DNA from: UBA4802 sp964509195
GTDB lineage: Bacteria; Spirochaetota; UBA4802; UB4802
Reading direction: 5' to 3'
Assembly (NCBI GenBank): GCA_964509195.1
Contig: CAZDWJ010000006.1
Span: 62,001-126,000 of the forward strand
Length of the DNA: 64,000 nucleotides
Positions 53,946-62,160 of this stretch are shown here, piece after piece (position 1 is the first letter of the stretch; each line of letters starts with the position of its first letter). A program made the translations under genes and the position numbers. The notes beneath the pieces were generated by a model. It did not search any database and had not been told where the DNA came from. It was given only the letters and a program-made list of their open reading frames with translations.

Positions 53946-54155
53946 ATGAGTCCAATATCAGAAAATCAAAAATCTGAAATTTTGTCCTTGATACGGAAGG
54001 GAAAATTAAGCAGAGAAGAGATTGCTGCGAAACTTGAAGTTGCACTATTTATAAAAAAGTTACTCCACTATATACTCAAGATAAGAGTATATTATTACCA
54101 TCATGAAAACATTTCAAGTGGGCTAATTGAGATCAAAGTTCTCCAAGGTGCTTGA
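53946..54155 (+). pseudogene. Small HTH protein remnant
   Basis: A 69-codon frame beginning MSPISENQKSEILSLIRKGK then LSREEIAAKLEV. The first 32 residues match a class of small helix-turn-helix proteins (EILxLIRxGKLxREEIAxxLxVS) often found beside restriction or toxin genes. After LEV the expected second half of the HTH is replaced by unrelated sequence, so the gene is broken. It overlaps the start of the Phd remnant. Confidence 0.6.
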
Positions 54156-54341
54156 TTATTTAAAAAATGGTGAAGAGATTACTATATCCTTTGGTAAGAA
54201 AAGGAAAAAATAGCTGTATTGTGCCTTATTTAAAATACAAAAAAGGAATAAATAGAAAATTAGATATTTTTAAAGAATAAAGCCTCTTTTGAAATTCATA
54301 ACAATTTCACAATTTATGATGAAGAACTAATAAATTTATGA
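54103..54341 (+). pseudogene. Phd/YefM-type antitoxin, decayed
   Basis: From ATG 54103 the translation reads MKTFQVG, a stop, then LRSKFSKVLDYLKNGEEITI and SFGKKRKK; in a shifted frame IAVLCL; then KYKKGINRKLDIFK; then in a third frame KASFEIHNNFTIYDEELINL, ending at TGA 54339-54341. Joined together these match a Phd/YefM antitoxin, from the DNA-binding start to the toxin-binding tail. One nonsense codon and at least two frameshifts make it inactive. The final TGA overlaps the toxin ATG (ATGA), preserving the original coupling. Confidence 0.8.
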
Positions 54342-54487
54342 GTTATTTCCTTGATACTCATGTTTTTTTATGGGCAATATTTGATAATGATCTATTATCA
54401 AATACTGCCTCTTCAATAATTTTAAATCCTGACAATACTATTTTTGTATGCTTCATAAGCTTTTGGGAAATCTCTTTTAAAATTTAA
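54338..54487 (+). pseudogene. VapC/PIN-domain toxin, truncated
   Basis: From ATG 54338, translation gives MSYFLDTHVFLWAIFDNDLL, SNTASSIILNPDNTIFVCFI and SFWEISFKI before TAA 54485-54487. LLDTHxFLWA with the first catalytic aspartate and SxxSFWEISxK with the conserved glutamate are VapC hallmarks. The C-terminal half, with the remaining acidic residues, is lost, so no ribonuclease activity is expected. The following 200 bases hold only vestigial, unassignable sequence. Confidence 0.8.
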
Positions 54488-54686
54488 TGCCATTAATTCC
54501 AATTAGATTAAATATACAGATACAATCGAAATTAAAGCAGGTTTATTGACAGCATGTATCTGAATGTTTGTTTACTTTTTTTGTAGACATAGCCAGAGAA
54601 AATGGATAATATTACTATCGAAATGGTATATATAGTATATGCTTGTCAACATTCTTCAATAGTTACATCGTATCAAGGGGGTTGGG

Positions 54687-55793
54687 ATGAAGTATATATT
54701 CGCAATAATTGTATTATTACATGGCATCATAAACACTCTTGGATTCTTTAAAGCATTTTCTTTTGCTGAGATTAAAGAATTGTCGCTGCCAATAAGCAAA
54801 CCAATGGGGATTGTGTGGCTGCTTTCTGCTGTATTGTTTGTGATGTACCTGTGGGCATATTTTTACAGGTATCCGTTTTCATGGATAGTGGGGTTATTTA
54901 CAGTAACTATCTCACAAATTCTGATTATCATTTACTGGAACGATGCTAAATTTGGTACACTGCCTAATGTCATCATTCTTTTAGTGGTGCTTGTATCCTA
55001 TGGGCAATACAGTTTTCATAAACTTGTTGATGCTGAAATCAGAGACATGTTGGCTACGACTACTATTACAAAAGAAAAAATTATGTCCCAGCACGATTTA
55101 TCCCAATTACCTGCTCCGGTGAAACGATGGCTTATGCAATCAGGAGTTATTGGCAAACCGTTTATCAGTGTTGCAAAGGTACATCAGCACGCTCAGCTTA
55201 AAATGAAACCACAGCAGGATACATGGTATAGCGCAAAAGCATATCAATATACCACTATAGGTGTACCTTCGTTTATCTGGGTGGTGGATGTTACTATGAA
55301 TAGCCTTCTTTGGTTTGAGGGAAGGGACAGATTTGCAGATGGCAAAGGGGAGATGCTGATCAAATTGAATTCAGTTATTAACGTTGTGAACGAGAAAGGC
55401 GAAAAGCTCAACGAAGGCGCTTTACAACGATACTTAGGCGAAATGGTCTGGTTTCCTTCACTGGCATTGAGTCCTTACATTACCTGGAAAGAAGTGGATA
55501 ATAATACAGCAACTGCCACCATGGAGTATAAAGGCACTAAAGGAAGTGGCACGTTTTATTTTAATTCAGAAGGCGATTTTGTAAAGTTTACCGCTTTGCG
55601 ATATATGGGTAACAGCCCTGATGCTCAACGATATGAATGGGTACTGGTGGTAGAGGATTACAAGACATTTGAGGGCATTAAGGTACCGTCAAAAATGACT
55701 GCAACCTGGAAGCTTGAAAGCGGTGACTGGACCTGGATAAAACTGGAAATAGTTGATATTAAGTATAATGACACTAACTTAAGACAAAATTAA
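54687..55793 (+). CDS. Membrane protein of DUF6544/DUF6920 type
   Basis: A 368-residue protein with four N-terminal membrane helices (about 1-20, 42-60, 66-86, 92-110). A large soluble domain follows, starting LPAPVKRWLMQSGVIGKPFI and continuing with VKVHQHAQLKMKPQQDTWYS-like and SFIWVVDVTMNSLLWFEGRD segments. The LPxPVxRWLxxSG signature and layout fit what I recall as DUF6544; no function is known. AAGGGGG before the ATG supports the start. It is the first intact gene beyond the decayed region. Confidence 0.7.
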   Translation: MKYIFAIIVLLHGIINTLGFFKAFSFAEIKELSLPISKPMGIVWLLSAVLFVMYLWAYFYRYPFSWIVGLFTVTISQILIIIYWNDAKFGTLPNVIILLVVLVSYGQYSFHKLVDAEIRDMLATTTITKEKIMSQHDLSQLPAPVKRWLMQSGVIGKPFISVAKVHQHAQLKMKPQQDTWYSAKAYQYTTIGVPSFIWVVDVTMNSLLWFEGRDRFADGKGEMLIKLNSVINVVNEKGEKLNEGALQRYLGEMVWFPSLALSPYITWKEVDNNTATATMEYKGTKGSGTFYFNSEGDFVKFTALRYMGNSPDAQRYEWVLVVEDYKTFEGIKVPSKMTATWKLESGDWTWIKLEIVDIKYNDTNLRQN

Positions 55794-55914
55794 GAAAGTT
55801 AACTTTAAAGAATTTACTTTAGAATGATAGTGATGTAAAAGCGATACTATTTATATATGAGAAATATGTTAAAAAACGCATGTAGTATTAATGATTGTTT
55901 TAGTTAACATTCCT

Positions 55915-56466
55915 TCAGATATTAAATACTATCATTCCCGAGTTACTTATTACAATATTAAAATCAATCGTTTTTCCCTGACTATACAATGTATTCACTT
56001 CATCAAGAAGTTTTGTATTGTGAATAACAATACTGTAGTAGTGCCAGTCTTTACATGCTTTTGCAGCGGCTATCACCTTATCGTGTAAATGGGGTGTGTT
56101 AGCGCTGCAGTTATATGTTTTGCAGATAGCTCCCATAAAATGGCTTCGATAATCAAATGGTGTGCAGTATGGATACAGCAAACATCCTATCGTGGTATAT
56201 GTGGTATCAGTGTATGCAACAAACGGGCATTGCGTTGCATCAGGGTATAGTGGAGGCAATGTTATGTGCGATAGCTCCTTAAAAATTTCTTTCAGTGTGG
56301 TAGAAAGATCATTGCTGCTGGTAACCATATTGCTAAAGCACTTATACCTCTGTTTAAAAAGTGCATCAATATCATAAAGCGATGCCTTAAAGTTATGGCT
56401 GCCGCAACACAACGCACATGATGCATTAAAACCTGGTTGACATGCACAATTGTATGATGTATACAT
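55915..56466 (-). CDS. YkgJ-like cysteine-cluster protein
   Basis: A 183-residue cytoplasmic protein with a cysteine-rich start (NCACQPGFNASCALCC) and CPFVAYTD, TIGCLLYPYCTPFDYRSHFM, CKTYNCSANTP. These resemble the YkgJ family, which binds zinc or iron-sulfur through C-x-C and CC clusters and GxCxLYPxRPxxCRxYxC. It might modify or chelate a metal. No ribosome binding site is obvious. A copy of the iterated word lies inside at 56268-56274. Confidence 0.6.
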   Translation of the reverse strand: MYTSYNCACQPGFNASCALCCGSHNFKASLYDIDALFKQRYKCFSNMVTSSNDLSTTLKEIFKELSHITLPPLYPDATQCPFVAYTDTTYTTIGCLLYPYCTPFDYRSHFMGAICKTYNCSANTPHLHDKVIAAAKACKDWHYYSIVIHNTKLLDEVNTLYSQGKTIDFNIVISNSGMIVFNI

Positions 56467-56727
56467 AAGTTAATTTTCAAAATAATTTACTTATTGCGAA
56501 ATATTAAGCACAATATACCTCGTTATTTGCGCGTGTGCATTTATTATTTATTAATAACTTTAAATAAGTGTAAAAACATTATTGGTTCAATCTCATCTGG
56601 AAACTTATTTAATTATTATGAATAGTACAGAACCAAGTATAGTTGAATTCATATACTTGAGGAGAGCGTAGCAAAATAAATCTATATGATGTTGGGTGAG
56701 GTAAATTTTTTTTAGGGGGACAATATA

Positions 56728-57483
56728 ATGAAAGGTAATTATTTTTCAACCACATTTGGCAATATGTACTATCGAACTAAAGAAGCAGATACACATAATC
56801 ATCTTGTATGTATACACGGAGCAGGCGGTGATTCGCGGTTATTCATTCCATTAATGAATGAAATAAAAACCATGGCAGTCCATGCTGTTGACCTTCCGGC
56901 ACATGGGAAATCAAAAATTAATGAGTGCTCATTAAATGTGTATGTACAAGCAGTGGCGGAGTTTCTCCAATCGCTACCGGGCAATGTATTTGTGCTTGGT
57001 CATTCCATGGGTGGCGGTATTATTTTTGAGCTTGCAAAATCAAGCGAACCAATAAAAGGAGCCGTGTTTTTATCAACAGCTGGTACGCTTCCTGTGAATC
57101 CGGTAGTGTTTGAACTATTAGAAAAGGATTTTGATAGATTATGCCGGTTAGCTGTTGATTTAAGTTATGGCAGTATAGATGAAACCATGCAAAGCACTGC
57201 TGTTGAATACATGAAACAGGCTGGCAGCGATATATTAAAGAATGATTTTACAATCTGCAATAGTTATAATTATGAAGAGGATGCTAAAAGTTTTGTACCA
57301 GCAGCATGCTTCATAGCAAGCAGAAAGGACAAAATGGTACCACTTGATTTATCATACGCAACGTTTAAAAAAATGCCCAACGCCATGTTGCAGGTATTGC
57401 CATATAAAGGGCATATGCTTCATATTGAACATCCAAAGCAGGTAGCACGCTGCATTGAACAGTTTGTTGAGCTATCACTTTAA
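56728..57483 (+). CDS. Alpha/beta-hydrolase
   Basis: A 251-residue esterase/lipase-like enzyme. It shows the oxyanion HGAGGDSRLF near residues 30-39, the nucleophile GHSMGGG near 92-98, an acid-loop aspartate in SRKDKMVPLDL, and the catalytic histidine in KGHMLHIEHP near 230. It is the size of a small serine hydrolase with a cap of helices (about 125-180). The substrate cannot be read. AGGGGG before the ATG is a strong ribosome binding site. Confidence 0.9.
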   Translation: MKGNYFSTTFGNMYYRTKEADTHNHLVCIHGAGGDSRLFIPLMNEIKTMAVHAVDLPAHGKSKINECSLNVYVQAVAEFLQSLPGNVFVLGHSMGGGIIFELAKSSEPIKGAVFLSTAGTLPVNPVVFELLEKDFDRLCRLAVDLSYGSIDETMQSTAVEYMKQAGSDILKNDFTICNSYNYEEDAKSFVPAACFIASRKDKMVPLDLSYATFKKMPNAMLQVLPYKGHMLHIEHPKQVARCIEQFVELSL

Positions 57484-57604
57484 AATTTTTATATTTTTTT
57501 AAAAATTTTTATGTGTTAAATACTAAAAAATAGTATATATTGATTTGTGTAATCATAGGTTTTAGTTTGTTGATGTAAATTGTAACTTTAAAAAGGAGGT
57601 TGTT

Positions 57605-58612
57605 ATGAGTATCAAGGTAGCTATCAACGGATTTGGCCGTATTGGGCGCATGGTGCTTAGAATAATACTAAGTGACCCAAAATATTCTGACATTGATGTG
57701 CGGTGTATCAACGATTTAACCGATGCCAAAACGCTGGCGGTGCTTTTCAAATATGATTCAGTATTTGGTATTTTTAATGGCACGGTGGAGCACACCGATA
57801 ATTCTATAATCGTTAATGGGAAAGAAATTAAAATACTGGCCGAAAAAAATCCAAGTTCACTACCATGGAAAGCTGAAGGCATAGATGTGGTGGTGGAGTC
57901 AACCGGAAAATTTCGTGACCGCGATAAGGTGATGCCGCATATAGATGCTGGTGCAAAAAAAGTAATCATAACTGCACCGGCCAAGGGTGAGGATATCACC
58001 ATTGTACTGGGTGTTAATGAAGATAAATATGACCCGGCAAAACATCACATTATTTCCAATGCTTCTTGTACCACAAACTGCCTTGCACCAGTAGTAAAGG
58101 TACTCAACGACGCGTTTGGTGTAGAAAAAGGCGTCATGACCACTGTTCACTCATATACAAATGACCAGCGTTTGCTTGACCTGCCACACTCAGATTTACG
58201 TAGGGCACGGGCTGCTGCATTGTCCATGATACCAACCACAACAGGAGCAGCAAAAGCAGTAGCGCTGGTACTACCCGAACTCAAAGGCAAATTGGATGGA
58301 CTTGCAATCCGCGTTCCTACTCCCAATGTTTCGGTGGTAGATTTTGTGTGTACGGTGAAAACCAATACCACTGCTGAGGATGTGAACAAGGCATTGCGCG
58401 AAGCTGCAAATGGCAAGCTCAAAGGCATTTTACAGGTATGTGATGAGGAGCTGGTATCAATAGATTTCAAGGGCAATTCACATTCTTCAATAGTTGATGC
58501 ACCGTCAACAGCTGTTATGGGTGGCAACATGATAAAGATATTGAGCTGGTACGACAATGAGTGGGGATATTCCTACCGTGTGGTTGATTTAATACAGTAC
58601 TGTATGAAATAG
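57605..58612 (+). CDS. gap: Glyceraldehyde-3-phosphate dehydrogenase, type I
   Basis: Glycolytic enzyme of 335 residues. NAD binding: INGFGRIGRM at 8-17, with Asp37 in CINDLTD specifying NAD. The active-site SNASCTTNCLAP has Cys155, and HSYTNDQ supplies the base. C-terminal segments WYDNEWGYSYRVVDL are intact. AAAGGAGG gives a strong start. It converts glyceraldehyde-3-phosphate to 1,3-bisphosphoglycerate in the cytoplasm. A terminator follows directly, so it is monocistronic. Confidence 0.98.
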   Translation: MSIKVAINGFGRIGRMVLRIILSDPKYSDIDVRCINDLTDAKTLAVLFKYDSVFGIFNGTVEHTDNSIIVNGKEIKILAEKNPSSLPWKAEGIDVVVESTGKFRDRDKVMPHIDAGAKKVIITAPAKGEDITIVLGVNEDKYDPAKHHIISNASCTTNCLAPVVKVLNDAFGVEKGVMTTVHSYTNDQRLLDLPHSDLRRARAAALSMIPTTTGAAKAVALVLPELKGKLDGLAIRVPTPNVSVVDFVCTVKTNTTAEDVNKALREAANGKLKGILQVCDEELVSIDFKGNSHSSIVDAPSTAVMGGNMIKILSWYDNEWGYSYRVVDLIQYCMK

Positions 58613-58619
58613 CAAATGA

Positions 58620-58676
58620 TGTAGCATATCTTCACAGCTCGTAGCGATGAGGGTATGCTACAGTACACTTTTTTTT
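58620..58676 (+). terminator. Terminator of gap
   Basis: TGTAGCATA (58620-58628) pairs with TATGCTACA (58654-58662), and a run of eight T follows at 58669-58676. It begins 7 bases after the gap stop. Confidence 0.8.
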
Positions 58677-58901
58677 GTACTATATATTTGTTTCACTGCT
58701 TTTATAAAAAACTGAGAGAGTGAGTCCATTACGCTAAAAAAGCGTTTTTTTATTTATCGTATTACTGATAATTCTACTTTGTAGCTTTTTAGTAAATTTA
58801 TGTTCTGTTAGTGAAACACATTTCAAAATTTATTCATACGCATAAATAAAGTAATATCCAATAAAAGTATATAAAAGGCATTTCATTAGCTTTTTCCTAA
58901 A

Positions 58902-59990
58902 TTACGATAGTAATTTAAATATAGTAAATATGATTCTAACTATTATAACACCGATAAGCCACCAAAAAAACATTAATAAGAGTTTATACAAAATCTGTGG
59001 AATATTTTGTATTACTCTCTTCATAGTAAGGATACCACTATGTATTAATGAAGTTTGCCTTATTGCAATTGTAGAAGTAGTTTGAAAGTCAAGCTGTATA
59101 TGCACTGGTGGATAATGAGGTATCTTTTTATCAGGGTCAGCATACATTATGTACGATAGCTCATAGGTAAGGTTGCAACTTGTAATATACTCATCTCTGC
59201 GTATATAAAGAATATATTGGCTACTATCACTAATACCAACTGTCCAATCATCCACGCTGGAAGCTATCTTAAACGTGTATGCTTTGCCATGGGAGTGGGT
59301 TACAAGTAAATAGAGATCGCTTCCAGATGGAAAAATAACAGCAAACTCGTAATTGGGAACAATTGGTATGTGTTTAGGATGCAGATAAAATGCTTTTTGT
59401 ATAGGGTATCCGGTTATAATATTATACACCTGAGTAGTATCATATACCATACAATCAGAGACGCAATCTGAAAGAGATGGTGAGGCATAACTGTTTTGTT
59501 GTTTGGAAAAGTATGAACGAATGTAAAATCCTGTTGTGTGGCATAGTGTGTAGGTATTACCGTAAATGATTGTATCAGTACAATAAAAATGTTGTTTTGT
59601 TAATCCATTGATCGCGTACAAATGGTTGCCACAGGATATAAACAGGTATAACCAAGACAGTTTATAATCATATACCATCCAAGCAGTGTGTATAGGTTTT
59701 TGGAATCGATATTTTTTAAACACAGTGCAATTGGGACGTATGATATACACGCAATTGTTGTTATACGCAGCAAACCAATTATTATGATAGTATGTTAGTT
59801 TTTTTACGTTATCAACGATGCAGTAAAATGGTGTTTTGTATAGTGCAATATACTTGTTTTCAGATAGATAATAGATGCCTCGTGAGGATACAAATGCATC
59901 ATTAACATTGCCAGAAGGAATAATTACAGTATCATTTTTATATAGGCATCCGTTGTGTACAAAATATAGACTACCACCAAAGTATTGCAT
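58902..59990 (-). CDS. Beta-propeller protein with C-terminal membrane anchor
   Basis: A 362-residue protein without an obvious signal peptide. Its first 310 residues are repeating beta blades (YFGGSLYFVHNGCLYKNDTV, YYHNNWFAAYNNNCVYII, LYLFISCGNHLYAINGL). It ends in a hydrophobic helix (about 335-360: LLLMFFWWLIGVIIVRIIF). The blades suggest a propeller or receptor surface, and the tail a single membrane anchor. The gene begins 8 bases after the small membrane protein, so the two form an operon. Function unknown; tyrosine and cysteine content is unusual. Confidence 0.72.
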   Translation of the reverse strand: MQYFGGSLYFVHNGCLYKNDTVIIPSGNVNDAFVSSRGIYYLSENKYIALYKTPFYCIVDNVKKLTYYHNNWFAAYNNNCVYIIRPNCTVFKKYRFQKPIHTAWMVYDYKLSWLYLFISCGNHLYAINGLTKQHFYCTDTIIYGNTYTLCHTTGFYIRSYFSKQQNSYASPSLSDCVSDCMVYDTTQVYNIITGYPIQKAFYLHPKHIPIVPNYEFAVIFPSGSDLYLLVTHSHGKAYTFKIASSVDDWTVGISDSSQYILYIRRDEYITSCNLTYELSYIMYADPDKKIPHYPPVHIQLDFQTTSTIAIRQTSLIHSGILTMKRVIQNIPQILYKLLLMFFWWLIGVIIVRIIFTIFKLLS

Positions 59991-59998
59991 ACTGTTAA

Positions 59999-60301
59999 CT
60001 ATTCTTTCTTGCGACTGCTCGATATTAGTATTTCTTTTACGGTTAAAGGCTTAAATGATTCTAAAGGTATTTTGCATTTATGTAAGGGTAAATAGTAATT
60101 ATCTATGTGAGTTTTAGTGAATTCATAACTCCGGTATTTCTTAATGAGTTTCACTATGATGTATTCACATACGATAGTGAATATGGCGAATACACATATA
60201 AATATGATTACACCTATGCCTATGAGAATGTAAAATTTGAAATTGTGAGGTTCTGTTATTGCATTATGAACTGCATCATAAATGAATTGACGTAGATTCA
60301 T
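59999..60301 (-). CDS. Small single-pass membrane protein
   Basis: A 100-residue protein with a hydrophobic helix at about 24-50 (FYILIGIGVIIFICVFAIFT) followed by a basic tail (KLIKKYRSYEFTKTHIDN), so the C-terminus is probably cytoplasmic. AAAGGAG precedes the ATG. It is the first gene of a two-gene unit with the propeller protein. No family is recognised. Confidence 0.72.
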   Translation of the reverse strand: MNLRQFIYDAVHNAITEPHNFKFYILIGIGVIIFICVFAIFTIVCEYIIVKLIKKYRSYEFTKTHIDNYYLPLHKCKIPLESFKPLTVKEILISSSRKKE

Positions 60302-60627
60302 AGGTATTATCTCCTTTTATTTAATTTTTGAGGGAACTTTTTTGAAAACAAATTTTGCTTGCTCCCTCATAGGGCACATATAAATGAATAACAACCGCTT
60401 TATTTTTTTATTATTTATCCAAAATGTAAGCAGTTTTTAAGTGTGCCCATAAAAATTTTCTTTACAATATCATCGTGTGCTTATAGTACGTAAGCAACAG
60501 TGACATATAATGTCCCTTTAAGAAAATTTTTAATTTTATTCTTATTGCTACAATTTATGGTGCATGTGGTACAATAATATACTTTAGTTTGTGGTATGTA
60601 CTATTTTTTAAAATAACAGGGTGTGTT
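60302..60627. other. Divergent intergenic region before tpiA
   Basis: About 326 bases. GGGCACA near 60367 and TGTGCCC near 60441 form an inverted pair. A weak promoter candidate for tpiA is TTGCTA (60545-60550) with TACAAT (60570-60575), 19 bases apart. No RNA gene is recognised. Confidence 0.4.
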
Positions 60628-61389
60628 ATGAATACACAGCGAAAACAGATTTTTGCCGGTAACTGGAAAATGTATACAACAAGAACGGAAGCGGTGAACC
60701 TGACTATCGGTATAGCCGAAGGTCTTTCAAAAACTGAAAGAGAAATCGTGCTGTTCCCCCCATCGGTTTACGTAACCTGTGTTAAAACTGCATGTGAGGG
60801 CACACCAATTAAGGTTGGCTTCCAGAATATGTACTATGAAAAGGAAGGAGCTTTTACCGGGGAACTATCGCCCATGATGATAAAAGATGTGGGGGCTGAC
60901 TATGTACTTTTAGGCCACTCTGAGCGCAGGCACATATTTAACGAGACCGATGAACTGATACATAAAAAAGTAATAGCGGCGATAGCTCATGCCATTACAC
61001 CAATGCTATGTGTGGGGGAACTTTTAGAAGAACGAGAAGCTGGAAAATCTGAGACAGTTGTAGAACATCAGATAAAAGTAGCCTTTGAAGGGTTAAAGGA
61101 AGAAGATGCATTAAAAGTGGTCATAGCTTATGAACCGGTGTGGGCTATAGGTACAGGAAAAGTAGCAACACCTGAAATAGCTGAATCGATGCATGCATTT
61201 ATTAGAAATATATTACAAAAGCTGTATAATGACACTGTGGCACAGACAATACCAATATTGTATGGCGGATCGGTTAAGCCTGATAACATTGTAGGTTTAT
61301 ATGCACAGCCCAATATTGATGGTGTTCTTGTAGGAGGAGCAAGCCTTAAAGTGCAATCTTTTCTTGACATAATAAATGTTGTAGTTTAG
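60628..61389 (+). CDS. tpiA: Triose-phosphate isomerase
   Basis: Interconverts dihydroxyacetone phosphate and glyceraldehyde-3-phosphate. The 253 residues show FAGNWKMY (Lys near 13), LLGHSERR with the catalytic histidine, and IAYEPVWAIGTGKVA with the catalytic glutamate, plus ILYGGSVKPDNI and GVLVGGASL. The open frame begins at 60589, but the protein starts normally at MNTQRKQIFAGNW, ATG 60628. secG lies 52 bases downstream. Two copies of the iterated word lie within the gene, at codons encoding ELSP and AIAH. Confidence 0.98.
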   Translation: MNTQRKQIFAGNWKMYTTRTEAVNLTIGIAEGLSKTEREIVLFPPSVYVTCVKTACEGTPIKVGFQNMYYEKEGAFTGELSPMMIKDVGADYVLLGHSERRHIFNETDELIHKKVIAAIAHAITPMLCVGELLEEREAGKSETVVEHQIKVAFEGLKEEDALKVVIAYEPVWAIGTGKVATPEIAESMHAFIRNILQKLYNDTVAQTIPILYGGSVKPDNIVGLYAQPNIDGVLVGGASLKVQSFLDIINVVV

Positions 61390-61441
61390 ACAGACCAAAA
61401 TAGAAGTAATTTAAAAAATTTAAATAATATAAAGGTGTAGT

Positions 61442-61777
61442 ATGAGTATTCTTATTTCATTAGGAACAGTAGTGTTTGTAATATTATCAATACTGCTTGT
61501 TATCATTATTCTGCTTCAGTCTGACAAAAGCGCTGGGATGGGTATTTTAGGAGGATCAAGCAATACCGCGTTTGGCTCATCAACAGCTGACATAATTACC
61601 AAAATCACCACTGTCATGGTTGCCCTTTTTATGATAGGTTCACTGGCGCTTTCGGTTGCAGAATCATACAGGGCTCGCAGCCTGGAAAAAGACCTTTTAA
61701 GCGATCAAAAGGCAAGTGGAGTAATTGAACAAAAGGTTGACGAGAAATCTCAAGAAAAGCCGCAGCAGACAAAATAA
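61442..61777 (+). CDS. secG: Preprotein translocase subunit SecG
   Basis: Small inner-membrane part of the SecYEG channel. The 111 residues have a first helix (about 4-27), the conserved LLQSDKSAGMGILGGSSNTA and FGSSTADIITKITTVMVALF, a second helix, and a charged tail (EKDLLSDQKASGVIEQKVDE). It follows tpiA in the common tpiA-secG order. Confidence 0.95.
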   Translation: MSILISLGTVVFVILSILLVIIILLQSDKSAGMGILGGSSNTAFGSSTADIITKITTVMVALFMIGSLALSVAESYRARSLEKDLLSDQKASGVIEQKVDEKSQEKPQQTK

Positions 61778-61837
61778 ATTGCGCAAGGATATCCTTTGTA
61801 GTATACTATACATAACTAAAATCAAATGGAGGAAGCT

Positions 61838-62029
61838 ATGGCAAAAGAAGTGTATGTTGATCAGAGCGAATGTACAGGGTGTGAGCTTTGTGTTGACACA
61901 TTGCCAGAAGTTTTTGAAATGACGCCTGATGGAGTAAGCAAAGTGAAAAATCCTAAAGGTGCTTCAGAAGACAAAATTCAGGAAGTTATTGATAGCTGTC
62001 CGGCTGAGTGTATTCACTGGAAAGACTGA
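61838..62029 (+). CDS. Single [4Fe-4S] ferredoxin
   Basis: A 63-residue ferredoxin starting MAKEVYVDQSECTGCELCVD. The cluster ligands are CxxCxxC near 12-18 and a distal cysteine in SCPAECI. Only one cluster is present, as in small monocluster ferredoxins of Thermotoga and Desulfovibrio type. It transfers electrons in cytoplasmic redox reactions. GGAGG at 61828-61832 fixes the start at 61838 rather than the upstream ATG at 61826. Confidence 0.93.
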   Translation: MAKEVYVDQSECTGCELCVDTLPEVFEMTPDGVSKVKNPKGASEDKIQEVIDSCPAECIHWKD

Positions 62030-62070
62030 TAGCCATTAGACTATAGAAATCCTGCTAATAGATAATTGAT

Positions 62071-62103
62071 AAAAAAGGCATATTAATGCAATATGCCTTT
62101 CGA
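62071..62103 (+). terminator. Terminator-like hairpin after ferredoxin
   Basis: AAAGGCATAT (62074-62083) pairs with ATATGCCTTT (62091-62100), loop of seven bases, flanked by A-run and short T-run. It separates the tpiA-secG-ferredoxin group from metK. Confidence 0.65.
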
Positions 62104-62160
62104 TGTTTATAATGGTCAGGGTCGTACAATTAATGTAACTATAAGGAGTGTGCGTAAGAA

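Larger units (their letters stand above)
10..60985. repeat. Dispersed iterated word GCGATAG(YTM)
   Basis: By-eye search for GCGATAG or its complement finds about 33 exact copies. Plus-strand starts: 10, 1953, 3147, 7859, 10967, 15172, 17615, 20755, 22014, 28308, 29498, 30720, 33527, 36011, 47196, 51956, 56268, 60979. Minus-strand copies begin at 2708, 4269, 8705, 10934, 15599, 22242, 23415, 25372, 27261, 40474, 44938, 46917, 50123, 52279, 60865. Most share a preceding G or T and a following CTC, TTA or TTC, giving roughly KKGCGATAGYTM. Copies lie in genes of either orientation, in all codon frames (for example as ELSH, AIVT, NYRT, CDSS), and in intergenic DNA. Near-copies with CCGATAG also occur (39445, 43009, 49135). 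Orientation is balanced. Confidence 0.75.

Noticed and set aside
57562..58002. 146-codon minus-strand frame
   Set aside because: Antisense to gap.
62101..62160. SAM riboswitch before metK
   Set aside because: Only about 60 bases lie between the ferredoxin terminator hairpin and metK, and no conserved SAM-riboswitch core is visible.
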